Part shown: one piece after another, positions 1 to 12,200 of the stretch | Layout: each line of letters starts with the position of its first letter | Numbering within the stretch: position 1 is the stretch's first letter | DNA from: Atrichornis clamosus | Lineage: Eukaryota; Chordata; Aves; Passeriformes; Menuridae | DNA: 64,000 bases | Assembly (NCBI GenBank): GCA_013400975.1 | Contig: WBMZ01010829.1 | Location: 62,001 to 126,000 of the forward strand | Reading direction: 5' to 3' | Notes under the pieces: model-generated | Told to the model about the DNA's origin: nothing | Seen by the model: the letters and a program-made list of their open reading frames with translations, nothing else | The model's database searches: none | Position numbers and translations under genes: made by a program

Positions 1-985
1 ATAACAGAGGTACACGTATACAATTAACTCAAAGCAGATGTCCACAATTTAGTCAGATGAATCCCATCTGTAGTCAAAAATGCCATCTTAGAAGTATCTC
101 TAGAAACAAATTTTCCTACTTTTTGTAAATGTCATGTTGAATGATGATTTAGCACAAATTTTGGAGAGGCATTTCAAACAGCTGGACGGTGTTTGTAATA
201 AGACTTATAAGATTTTGCTAGTTTGGTATTATAATCAATTTCTTGCAAATAATAAGAGATAGGAGGTGTGGAGTTCCTTCACAGAAAGCATAGTGGTCAT
301 TGTCTTCACCTCTGTAATTTAAAAATATGCAAGAGTAAGCTATAGGGATGCCTTCAAAGGTAGTCTGAAATTACTTTGGGATGCTTCTCAGTATTAGAAC
401 AAGAATAACTGGGTCTGTCCTCAGTATTTTCCAGGCGTCCCCACGCACAGTGGCACGGTGCTGTTATGAGACACTTGGCTTCATTCCCATTGTTAGGATT
501 GGGAAGACAGAACTCCTTCGATCAGCTGTGCCTTTAGACTCAGTGAGCAGTATAAGAGCTGGCAGATGTCTCCAGAGAGCTATTCCACCTTCAACTTCTC
601 TGTAGTTGATGTTTATTGTTTGCTTTTAGCTGAAGAAAATCTCTTTTGAAAAATAATAATAAGATATGTACCTGCCCTAAAATATATTTTCCTGTTATAA
701 AATTGTTCTTATATAAATTCTTGAGGTTTCATTGCTATCTGTTCTGTTATATAGCATTGCTTTATAGAGATGCTCTCAGTAACTACTGGGAAGGGTTCTC
801 AGGTACTGTGATGAAAATTGTCAAGACAGGCTACTCCGTCAGAATTTCTAACAGACATAGTAAAAATTTCCTTTCATAACTTTAAAAAAAGTGCATTTTA
901 AACAGCTCTAGACATTGCTGCAGTGAATGCCACATTTCCCTGTCCCTAGAAATCAATTTTAAGCAACTAAATCTCTGACTCATCC

Positions 986-1002
986 TTTTTTTTTTTTTTT
1001 TT
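986..1002 (+). repeat. Poly-T run (17 T)
   Basis: Seventeen consecutive T residues are seen directly, followed by TTAGC-like sequence. It could be the reverse-strand poly-A tail of an unrecognised retroposed fragment, or a simple homopolymer. No adjoining SINE or processed gene is recognisable on the left side. Confidence 0.85.
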
Positions 1003-2494
1003 AGCTAATACAGCATTTACTTGCAACATGACATAAATATTTTGGAATTGATGTCTGAAACAGATGAGCCCTTTCAGATTAAAACAAAGAATGACAGTTT
1101 GTGCCCAATATTCTTTCTGAAAGTTTCAGAATCCTTTTTATGATATAATCACAAATTATAATTGTGTCATTATGCATAATTACTCTACACCATTACATCA
1201 CATAATTGGATCAGTTGAAGTTCTAATTGCACAGTTAGAGAGATTTGCTATAAGTATGTTTGGGATATAATTACACTAATTTCATAATTCTGGGACCCGC
1301 AGAGTCCAAATTTTGTAAGATGAAAGTTTATTTTTGTGGTTCTGTCTCACAGCAGGAAAATCTTAAAATGGTATTTCAGTTGTATAACAGTCCATATTTG
1401 TTTTCACCAGTATGGTATTAATCTTTATGTGTATTTCTGATGTTCTAAATTCTAGTTTTATGTGTAAAGATTAGACATTGTTTGGTCCATAGCAATGTTA
1501 AATCTGCTTATACGGTGACCACCTTGGCCACTGGTCTAGGAATGAAAAACAATCAAGCATAGTGGTCAGCACATGGCAAAAGCAGATGGGCAGAGACCAG
1601 CAGGACCAGAGCCAGCTGGTGTGTGAGGGACAGGGTCTGCTTCACGGTCTTGTGAGGGAGCCAGTTCAGAGAAGGTATGTGGAATTACTGGGACACTGTT
1701 AATATCCTGGTTCTTTAATGAAACATCTGTGGATGGGCTGCGGCAGCTCGGGCACCACCCGGAGTATCGCTGGCTTCGGAGGAGCAGAAGTCATCAGTCA
1801 GACAGCAAAAAGCCTGACAGTGACCTTGTGATATTGGCACTAGAAGTAATCAGATTACATTTTCTATTCTGTCTTTTGACTTTTAAATGACCAGTCACTC
1901 CTCTGCTAACAGTAGTCAGTGAATGACGATTTCAGGATTAAAAGTCAATAAGGTACAACTTTCTCTATTTCTTCCATTTGTTCCTTTAAGATTGTGAAAC
2001 CACAGTAATTTAATTTTATTATCTTGAGTATTCCAGTTTTTCTTTGTGTCTATAATAGGTATTAGACAATGCTTATTATATATCCCCAAAAGCATAAAAA
2101 CACTAAGAAACTTTGTATTTATTATTTTCATATCTGATATATTGATAATATTGTTCAGCCTAACTTTGGAGAAAGGATAACATCAAAAATACGTAAAATT
2201 TCCAAAAGTAATAAATTTATGTATTAAAAATCACTGTCATCATCTTCAAAGCAAATCCCCAAATGATTGTAAGTCACTGAGGTGCGCTTCTGTTGGAGCA
2301 TACATGAAAGACACAACTGGGTTGCTCACTCAGTCACACAAAATCACAGACTTGTCGGGTTCAGAAGGAGCCTCTGGAGACTGTCCAGAAGTATCAGTCT
2401 GCTTCTTCCTACACTGAGATGGAACAACATGCCTAAGCGTCATTCTGTAGAACTGAAACTTTTTCTTTCCTTGTACACAATCCAATAATCTTGT

Positions 2495-2530
2495 CTTTTT
2501 TTTTTATTTTTTTTTCTTTTATTTTTTTTC
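2495..2530 (+). repeat. T-rich low-complexity tract
   Basis: Almost pure T interrupted by single A or C bases. It creates the spurious Phe/Ile-rich open frame that starts at 2491, which I do not treat as a gene. Confidence 0.8.
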
Positions 2531-3690
2531 TGGGGAATGTGTGTGTCCTGCTTACATACAGTGTTCTCCAACTATATTTGACGTATCCTTCTAAGCAAGG
2601 ATTTCACCTTAACCTGCCATCTCTTTCCTCTCTTATCACCTCTAGTAGTAACGCTGAGCTCCTGCTTTGCTGCTCCTGTGATGGGTCTAACCCATAACCT
2701 AAGCCCATGTGGAGGAACAAGGACCCACGTGTGCCTCCAGATCCCCTCTGCGGCTCTCTGGGCTGTCAGACCACAGGAATATCAACACTTTTTGTCTTTT
2801 CCTGTCAGCATGAAGGTCTTTAACCAACTGGGGTGTAATAACTGCACCTAAGAGGATCTGGGATCCAGCACCAGTGACTGTGATCCTTTACAGCACCACA
2901 CAGAGCACACATGGAAAATCCCAGTGGCACTGCAGGATGTCACAGGAGGTCTTCAGAGAAAGGAGCTTATCACGCTCCTATGTTACTTGTACTCTCGTGT
3001 CAGGCAGCTCAGATTGGTGTCACATGTGAATAGCTAAAGCAATGAGAAGCAATCTCTTCCATTTACGGAGTTATAATAATCAATCAAGGTAGGCTTGGTT
3101 TAGGTAAAGACTGTTACTGAAATTTCTTGATGCTGGCAGTTTTATGTATATTAATATGCATCTATTTAAATGTATAGAAAACAATAAAAATAATAATGCC
3201 AGTATTTCTGCAGGTGGATGGATAAGAAATTTTTTTTTTTCTTCCAAATTAAACAGAAAAAATCTGTTCTGGATCTACTTTTGATTTCTTTCTCCTTATT
3301 ATTACCATCTTATATAATGGATTGCAAATCTTAAAAGAAAGAAAAATCTGCATATAAGAACCTTCATGGTTTGTACCATAATATGAACATATCTGCATAG
3401 AATTGGACTGCTCAAGGTAATAAATAACATTTTCAGTTAATTATATACCAGCTTATAGATAAAGCATTTTATTACCTTAAAAGTCACTTAGTAAGAGTAT
3501 AAGGCTAAGAATTCTTTTTCTGCAACCATACTTTTAAAAACTAATTGTCCATAAAAACTTTTGTTTCTCCTTTTAATGGTCTATCTTTAAGTGTGTAAAG
3601 CAGAAGAGAAATTTTTAGACCGTCTTCTACTAGAAACTGTATTAAACATTTTCCTGAAAAAAAAGAAAGAAATAGTTTATCTACACTTCA

Positions 3691-3939
3691 GGAGAAGAGG
3701 AGAGGGAGCGGGAGCGGGAGCGGGAGCGGGAGCGGGAGCGGGAGCGGGAGCGGGAGCGGGAGCGGGAGCGGGAGCGGGAGCGGGAGCGGGAGCGGGAGCG
3801 GGAGCGGGAGCGGGAGCGGGAGCGGGAGCGGGAGCGGGAGCGGGAGCGGGAGCGGGAGCGGGAGCGGGAGCGGGAGCGGGAGCGGGAGCGGGAGCGGGAG
3901 CGGAGCGGAGAGGAGCGGAGAGGAGAGGAGAGGAGAGGA
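3691..3939 (+). repeat. (GGGAGC)33 hexanucleotide expansion with GGAGA/GGAGC flanks
   Basis: From 3704 to 3901 the unit GGGAGC is repeated 33 times without a single interruption (198 bp). The left flank (3691-3703) is GGAGA/AGAGG-like. The right flank (3902-3939) degrades into GGAGC and GGAGA pentamers, so the hexamer probably grew from a purine-rich pentamer microsatellite. The plus strand carries a GGG run every six bases with three-base spacers, which fits the G3N3 G-quadruplex pattern. Plus-strand frames read Gly-Ala, Gly-Ser or Glu-Arg; minus-strand frames read Ala-Pro, Leu-Pro or Ser-Arg. Surrounding DNA is AT-rich, so the tract is a sharp compositional anomaly. Purity suggests recent or ongoing expansion; a sequencing or assembly length error is also possible. 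Confidence 0.97.
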
Positions 3940-6900
3940 AATATTCCAGCAGATAGTGGCTATAAATACTGGCATTGATAGGAAACTGTGAAAGCATCTT
4001 TAGACAAAGTGAATATATTTCTTACTGCTGTGAATTTTGCTGTGTTTGTAATGTACTGTATCAAATCACTTGAATAAGGAAAAATTCACTTGCTTCTGGG
4101 AATGAAACCACTGCACATTTCAACTGCTTGAGAAGATATCACTTAAAATAAGTACAGAACCACACAAAAGAAAAAATTGTTTCTGGTAAATACTATATTG
4201 TCTGTATTTTCTTCTAGATGTCATCTGTAGCAGGGGTTAAAAAAGGCATTTTACTTTGTACCATAGAGGTCCCATTTAGAGTTTTTACTGCTGATAGATG
4301 CTGGGCTGATATTCAGCCACATAGGGGATTCTTCAACTTATTCTCTTTATTCAGGTGAAACACCCCCAAAAATTATGCATTAATTAGGTACCCAAATCAT
4401 TTAAGAAGCTCCTGCCTTCTAATTCCATTTGGTTACTTCACAATACTTTTCCAACCTGAAACACAGGAAAAGGAAATTCCCTTTACAATGTCATCATTAT
4501 GGATCAGGAGATAGAGATACCCTTTCTTAGCAAACAAAGACAGTACAGATTGGTTTGTTCCCTTTGTAACTTTATGATTTCCTGGTTCTTTACTTTCTGA
4601 TATTTCCATCTGAAACTCACATATTAATAATGCTTAATCAGTAATTGATATCTTTAGAAGGGAAGCTTAATGAGGAACTAAATATTTTCTGTTAGGTTAT
4701 AATTGTTATTAGTTCTTGCTATAATTTATATTCCATCTAGCTCCCAAAAAATATTGAAGTCCCATTATATTAGGTATTGTAAAACCTTATGGAATTATCT
4801 AATCACTGAGAGGAGTTTGCACTTTAAATGGACACAGCAATGGATAAGAAAGGAAATGGAGTAACCTGTGGTCTAAAAAAAGATTCACAGCAGTGGCAAA
4901 AATAGACCTGCCCTGCCATTGTCTTTCTCCAGGCTTCTCTCTTTTGTGTCCTATAGTCTGTCTGATTTGAAAGATCTGTTCCCTAGAATTAGTACATTCC
5001 AAATTTGCCAATAAAGTTAACCTTTTGAAGGAAGATGGTATAAAGTACAACAAAAATGTGAGGAAGCTTTCAGTTTTCTTTTAAGGATATGCATCCATCA
5101 TAAAGTCTAAGTGTAATTACAAGAAATAAAAGTGTTCTCTTTAGACCTAAGCACCCTTCTCAAGAGTGCTTACATGAAAGGCAGAAGAATCTGAGAATGA
5201 TAATCAATACCCAGACTGATAGTAAAAAAAAGAAAATTTCTTCTGAAATTATATTCAGAGAAAATGCTCTGATAGATGGAAGCAGAGCAGTAGGTTGATA
5301 ATTTTTACCCTCAGCAAAGGTACAGCATATGGAAACCTAGATTAAAGCTTTCAGAAAGGATGTTGGCTTTACTGACTTTTTTAATAGGCTTATTTTTCAG
5401 CTTTTGCAATTCTGTTGGGCTGCCAAATATGGTGGCAAGCTACCAACAATACTAATAGTCTAGCTGTCTACAAGATGCAATAGTGATCCTAATTAAGACC
5501 TGCAAGTGGAAGCACCAGCAGTTGAATGCAAATTGTAAAATTCAGTTGATTATTTATACAAGAATGAAAATTCTCTTCTCTTGATTAAATCCCTCTTTAG
5601 AGGCTGAATTTGTAATTGACTATTTCTCCAGTATTTTGAGAACAGTAACTAGAATGAGCAGCTTGAATTGCTTTTATTTGAGGGAAAATCGTCAAAAGTA
5701 GCATAGTTACAAGAGTCTGCATGACATGTAAATGACACTAATAATATTCTTAATTGTTTCAATTGATGTCCCTTTCTGAATGGCGTGGAAATCCAACTTT
5801 GGTGTCCTTTTACACCCTCCAGACTCTCCATGGAGAGTAGGAATGACTTCAAAGCACACAGGGATTGTAAGACTTAATGTCTGATTTCAGAAGGGTGCCT
5901 TTATGCTCTCCAGTAATTAGCAACTCTCACTAGATCCTGCACCTGATGAGCAGATTTATAGCCTGCCAGTACATTATTAAAAAATCTTGTTTTGATCTTT
6001 GTATCCTGAAATTTATTTTGGCTGGTACTAATTACACCAGAACTTCCCTGACAAAAGGCAGCATGTCTCATCAAATGGAGCTAAAACCAGAAATATCCCA
6101 GTTCAGAGCTAACCATGTTGTGTAGCCAAAGGCCTTCCACAGAGATCATCTCCAATTTTGGCTCCTGCTGCTGCTTGAGGCAAGTGTGAGAATGGACTTT
6201 GGACCTGTAGCACTACCAAAAGCTGACATATGCTGGAGGATTGCTAAGACTTGTCAGCTTCTTTGATGGCATCACCCACATAAAACAGATGGAAATGTGG
6301 TTGTGAAATTCCTATACATTGATTTCCTGTCTGCGGTATCATCTAACTAAACAAATGAGAACTTCTAAGCCATATGGTCCTTCAACTGGCTCTTCATTTC
6401 TTACTCTAAGGGAAGGAGAAAAGAGAGCTTTATTATAAAATACTGAACTGAAAATAGTTTCTGAGAAGGTACTGTTAAGATTATTTCCTCATACAGGTTT
6501 AAAAAAAAAAAAGAACAATACACTGCATCCTGGTTTTAACAAAGACAGCTGGGGACTCCCTGTAATGGCTGTGTGTCATGTTTCTGGAGCTAGAGAAGTT
6601 CAGAGTCTGGACAAGCATATGCAGAGCGTAATAAATCCCCCTAAATTCAAAAATTGGTAGGCTAGCAAAATTCAGTTCAACATATTGATTCTGATACACT
6701 TTATTGAATTATGAAAAATATTGACTGAAAATACACTCTCAAGCGAATTCCCTGTTACACAATAGTATACACTGTGAAATCCTATCTACAGGCATTCCAA
6801 CCTCTTCCACAATGCTTCCTTCAGCTTTTCCTTATGGAGAGAATTCATTGAATTATAAGTCAGATTCCTTTAGATAAAAGGTGCTGTCAGGAAACTAAAA

Positions 6901-8980
6901 AATATTAATACAATAATTTCATGCTTGTAGGATAATAATACATGGATTTTTTTTTTTGTCATTTCAAGCAATGGTGGGAAAAGATTTTCTAAAAATGCTC
7001 TTTTATACTAACATTGCCTCTGTTGCTGAAAGGATTTTTTTCTGCTCGTGTTGTTGAAAACAATTTGGCTTAACCTGAACAAGACAGAATTCTTTTCTTT
7101 TTTAAAGGCACAGATTGCTTTCCCCCCATCTTTTCACTTGCTTCCTTTTGAGTGAAAGGGATAAATAATACCAAAATCACTGGGTTTGTTCTTGTAAGGA
7201 AGAGATTGTTAAAGAAAGGAATTAAGTGAGTCGAGAATTAAAATTTGCATGTTATTAGATATTGAAGCTCTTTTCTGTAAGTAGTGTGACTGCATCTTTC
7301 AGTGGTCAAGAAACGGTAGCCCTACAAATATTGGGCTGAGGCACCTTGCTCTATAAGCAAACAGGCTGAGAAGTTAATTTGTTTTTGTTTAGACTGAGAA
7401 GTCAGCAGCTGTGACATGCTCTCCTGTTATATGTCTGACCCTGCTACGACCTGACTGTTGCTAAATAAAATCTCTTTTGTTAGTTTATCTTGAATGTGAA
7501 TCCCTGGCCATGGTGAAGGCAAATCTGATAAAATGGCTCATTGGAATTCAGGAAAACATTCTCTTTCTCTCTCCATTTTCATGTTTTCTGGGATGAGCAC
7601 TGCTGGTGAACTGCCTTTTCAGGATGTTTATTGTTTTTAACAATAGAGGCAGTGTTAACTTCTCTTTTTCTGCAGTTCAAGACACGTTGCTTAGACAGGG
7701 TGCACTCCAAGCTCTTTCATTGCGGTTTCAGTTAACTGAAGTAGTCCAAAATTTTTCTGATTGTTGTCACAGAAACACTAAAATATCAACAAAGATCTAG
7801 GATACAGTTCTACGTTCTGATGAACCACCAGAAGCCAGCAAATAGTCCCTCCAGAAAAGCCTGAGGTGTAAAGATAGGAGGACTGAGTGATAGCTGGCCA
7901 ACATCATGTCAGGTCCAGGACTGCAAAAAGAGCAGTACTAGAGGTAAAGTCACCAAGGGATGTACTGTTAGAAGGAGATAAGGAAAATGAAAAGACAAAA
8001 TAAGAAAACCAAAGAGGCATCAATGAAGAGACTGAGAAGAAAAATCTCAGGAAACTCTCAGGCAAAGCATACAGCAAGGGTAGAAGTGATCTCCAAAAAT
8101 AATTAGAAGAGACTGTCAGAATAAAAATTAAAGAAACTTTTTGAGACTGTTTCTTCATATATTCCTTCTACCCTGAACATGCTTCAACATTGATGAGAAA
8201 TTTCTATAAGAATTTGGAGGCAAGAGGGCTTCAGAAGTTATTATAGGGTATCTAAAGTAGAGATGGCCTGGCACAGATATCAGTCCCCTGTAAGGCACTA
8301 GACCTGGGGAAGTGATATATAAATATAAAGTTTTGGGGATCTGGGTTGGAAATAATTAAAGCAGTTCAGTGTTGCTAGAAGAAAAGTTTCTATTCACTTG
8401 TGGATAAATTTTAGGAGCTTTCCTTTCATCCTTCAGCTTTTTATTCTTCTGTCCCCTCAGTAAGTGATGGACAAACTTTAATGCCAGTATGTTAATTTAG
8501 GATGTGAACAGTTTGATAGACTGGTAAGGAAAAAGTATTGAAAAGTAAAAAGTCGTATTATCATTTGTGAAAAAAGTTACCTATAAACTGATTATTCAAA
8601 TAGCCCTCTAACAGTGATAGGCATGAATGAAAATGGCCAACACAATAACAAAATTTGTGTCTCAGCTGCAGAATTCCTGAATTGTGTGTTATCAGAATAT
8701 TCTGACCAAAGATTTTGATGACAAGGCTCAACAGAAAGAAAAAGAAAGAAGTGGTCTATAACTTGGGAAACAGTTTCTACTTACTAGACATATTGCATAG
8801 AGAAGTTTATTGCCAAGGAGAACACCAGCAGTTACCATCTGTCAGATGGTCTAACACGGTAAGTGAGATGGTTTTTCTTGTCCAGAGATGTTTCATTGAT
8901 TAGAGCATTACTTTAAGCAGGTACAGTCCCGCAAGGTGAAAGCATAAAGACAAAAGGTGTGCACAGATCACATTTATTTT
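3940..8980. other. AT-rich non-coding stretch
   Basis: No gene, RNA gene or clear transposable element is visible. Open frames are at most about 84 codons and lack family resemblance. Short A or T runs occur (for example near 6500 and 6950). The stretch 7900-8100 is purine-rich and yields a spurious minus-strand Ser/Leu/Phe-rich frame. Confidence 0.6.
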
Positions 8981-8989
8981 GTCAACAAG

Positions 8990-9235
8990 GTGTGAGAAAT
9001 GGCTGCTGAGAACACGTCACGTGACATTGCTGCTCTGAAGCTGTGTCCAGGCTGACCTTCTGGACCGTGCTCTGAAGCATCCCCGAGCTGTGTGATCCCT
9101 GCCCAGTGAACCACAGCTGCGCTTGACCTGTGAGCACAGTCGTGGTTTGCCCTGCACAGAAGCTACAGAGCAGGAGGCAGGGCTTCATTTCTCTGTGCCA
9201 CGTGCCCCTGTGCAGTCCAGAGATTACCAAACCGT
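8990..9235. other. GC-richer patch of unknown origin
   Basis: Base composition rises well above the surrounding DNA for about 240 bp, with several CpGs and a CACGTGAC-type E-box-like core near 9017. It contains an 82-codon minus-strand frame (8982-9230) rich in Thr, Gln and Ser with no recognisable domain. It may be a decayed mobile element, a conserved regulatory element or an unidentified exon; sequence alone does not decide. Confidence 0.3.
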
Positions 9236-12200
9236 GTGTCCCACACAGGAACTGGGAGGTGCTCCCAAACCCATAACACCGACAACTTAAGGAAACATCA
9301 ATGGTACAAAAGCTTACTTTTAAAAAAAATTAAAATAATGTCCTTTTACCAAACAGCCTTCAAAGAAGAAACAAGTCAGATATCTGCATGGTTTGTGTTT
9401 TATTCCTGCTTTTTTTTCGCAGATACATCATTGGTTGTGCCCTGAGTCAGTTCCAGAAGGGTCAAAAGATTGGAAACCCAAGGATATTCACGATGATATA
9501 GAATTTTGACAGGAAATGTTGTCTGTGCTTCCCAAAGGTCACTATAACACAGAGCTTAACACATTTATCTGTCATCTCAGCTGTGACAGAGATTAACTCA
9601 TTTGGTTCCTTGAGTCTAGCACTTGACCAACACTGACCCAGGCCATGGATGCCTAGACTTGTATCCAGTTACAACAGGCCCACAATTGTTTGTTTCCTGC
9701 TTCAGAACAAGTTCAGCTGCGTTACCTGAGTGAAGCAATATTGACAAAAGAAAAAAAAAAAAGTAAAATTTGGCACTAGGAAGCAGGAGCTGGATTGACA
9801 ACTCTGACAGACAAGGAAAGACTGCAGTTATTATTGTGTAATTGCCATGGCAGCTAAACATGGCCTTTTTGCTGAAATAATATCATGGCAACACCTTACT
9901 CATTGTAAAAAATAATAATCAGTCAACCTAGATTGCTATAGGGACTGCACTCGAGTGAAAACTGTAGACTTGGAAAAGAAAGGTTAATAAAATACACAGA
10001 ACAGAAAACAAGGTTAGAGGTGATGTTTTGCCTGTGAGGCGTTTTTCGGAATGCAGAAGAAAAAGATTAGTTCCAGAGACAAGATGAGCATTAGCTCCCT
10101 GGTTTCTCCTTTCTACCAATAACCTTTTTAGAGACTTTCCAAAGCACACAAAAGTGCCTGCAGCCATAATGCCACCTTCAACTTCTGTTATCTATCCCAG
10201 TTTTCAATACATATCGCTATCAATTCTTTTTCTTGTAATCTTTTGAAGCAGCTACAAATGATAATTATTTCACATCTTTATTAGAAATTTGGATCTCTTA
10301 AGTAATCTGACAGTGTTTCGTGTGCTTTTTCAGTTACTGGGAAAACTGAAAGTTTGTGCAATAGTCACTGTGGCACTGCCATTTCTCTTTTCATAATTTT
10401 GGACTATGTATAAACTAAACATGTCCATGAAGAAACTCTACTGACTCATTTTGATATATTGTCTTCTATTATTACATTGTCATATTAAAATAAAGACTAC
10501 TAGAATGCACCGTGAGAAAAATAAAACACTTGATCATCTCAACTCAGCTCTTACTATTGTTTGCTATGCATCTCCTTATATTACTTTTTAATATTTTATA
10601 AGCTTTAAAATAGCTGAATCTGAAGAGTTTAATTTATCCCTAACTTATACACATTTTGCATGCTGAGAACTACACAGGAACAAAGAATAATTGTAAAACT
10701 CAAAGTTAGTGCACTTTAACTTACAAGAGAAATAATTTAAAAACTTACTGAAGAAAGAACAGTGACTAACAGTCAGCTGTTAGGCAAAGTTTATCTGTTA
10801 GATCCCAGTTAAATTCTTTGAGAAAAGTTGTATACTTTGAAGATCTGGGGAGCAAATATTTCATGAAATTTAGCATGTCCTGTTTTACAAATGCTTTAAG
10901 CAAATTATACAGTCTATTTGTTTGAGGTTTTTTAATTTTGATCTTGAATGTGGATTTTACTTTACGAAAGAGTTTAAATTATAATTTTGTGGGTTTTCTT
11001 GATGCAAAGCAAATGACTGGCTATAACTCCTCATCTACTATCTGTCAATAGTCAGACTGAGAGAAGAGTTGTATGGATCCTTATGTCCATAGACAAGCCT
11101 CTTAATTATTTAAAATAATACTGTATTTCTTATTAAACAGTTATTTCTTCTTCTTTCTTTTACAGCCCAATGAACATCTTCAGTCCACAGACGCTCTAAA
11201 GAAGATAAAGATCTCCATTTGCTCTAATTTGCTATGCAATTCTGCATAGTGGTTTGAAAGATGAAAAAGACTGAGTATGTGTATTGAGTGTCTCTGTAAA
11301 CAATTTATTAATACACAGACATGGGTACTCTTAGTACCATACACACAAAAAAACCCCAGTTATGTTTTATTTTAATTTTGTCCACTGTATTTAATAAGGT
11401 TTTAAGTGAAAATGTTACTTTCACATAAAGGAAAGGATTAAGAATCAAAATTTTGGCACTTACACTTAAAAAGCCATTAAAATCATTAGTTTGCATCATT
11501 GTGTTTTTTTAAAAAGAAACATTAGCCCCATTAAGCATTGTCAGGAAAATTTATTTTAAACCTCTAAACAGACCTTTAGTGCAGACAATCACTCACATTG
11601 TCTGCATATGCTTTGCTTCTAAATTGCCTGGTGGCTTACAGGGAAGTGATGCACATCATCCTACACCCTGGCATTGTTGTGGAAGCTTGTAAGAACACAG
11701 AAAATTCCAAATGTTAACAAATTCAATATTCATTGCTCAGCATTCAAATAAATGTTTTTCATCCGTGTGTTCAGTACATTTAAGGACATGGAGATAATAC
11801 AGTTTCTGTCTCTTTAAGTGCCATTCACAAGTAATAACTTATCTGTGGAATAATATAAAGAATACATTATTCCAAAGGAATTTTATCTTACTTTTAATAA
11901 TACTTTTAACTTTACAAAAGCACTTTAGTACTAAAAATAGGTAATTGTGGGCATATCCCTTTGATTTTCTTGCTCTGTGTTCATTCTCCTTTAAGCACCC
12001 TACAACTGTATCTGACATCCAGGAACCCTAGTGAATAAAAAAAAAAACAAAAGGAAAATTTATTGCTACAAGACAAAAAATGTATATACTGAGAAAACCC
12101 TGTCCTGTTGTGGGATATATCCCTTTGGAGAAGTATTTCTGAGGATTGTTTTTGGATCTGAATTTTTTTTTCCATCTGATCATTAAAATTCTATTAAATC

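Larger units (their letters stand above)
1..3690. other. AT-rich non-coding stretch
   Basis: No gene is supported. The short open frames here (up to 77 codons) are compositionally ordinary and resemble no family I know. Visible structure is limited to a 17-T run at 986-1002, a T-rich tract at 2495-2530, a small GC-richer patch at 1590-1800, and an AT-rich cluster with many TAAT/ATTA cores at 1140-1290 that could be a conserved non-coding element. The rest shows no repeat I can name by eye. Confidence 0.6.

Noticed and set aside
3591..3956. 121-codon Gly-Ala-rich open frame as a protein-coding gene
   Set aside because: It is the hexanucleotide repeat read in one frame, has no ATG, and no exon signals were seen. 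I treat it as a repeat and note only the translation possibility.
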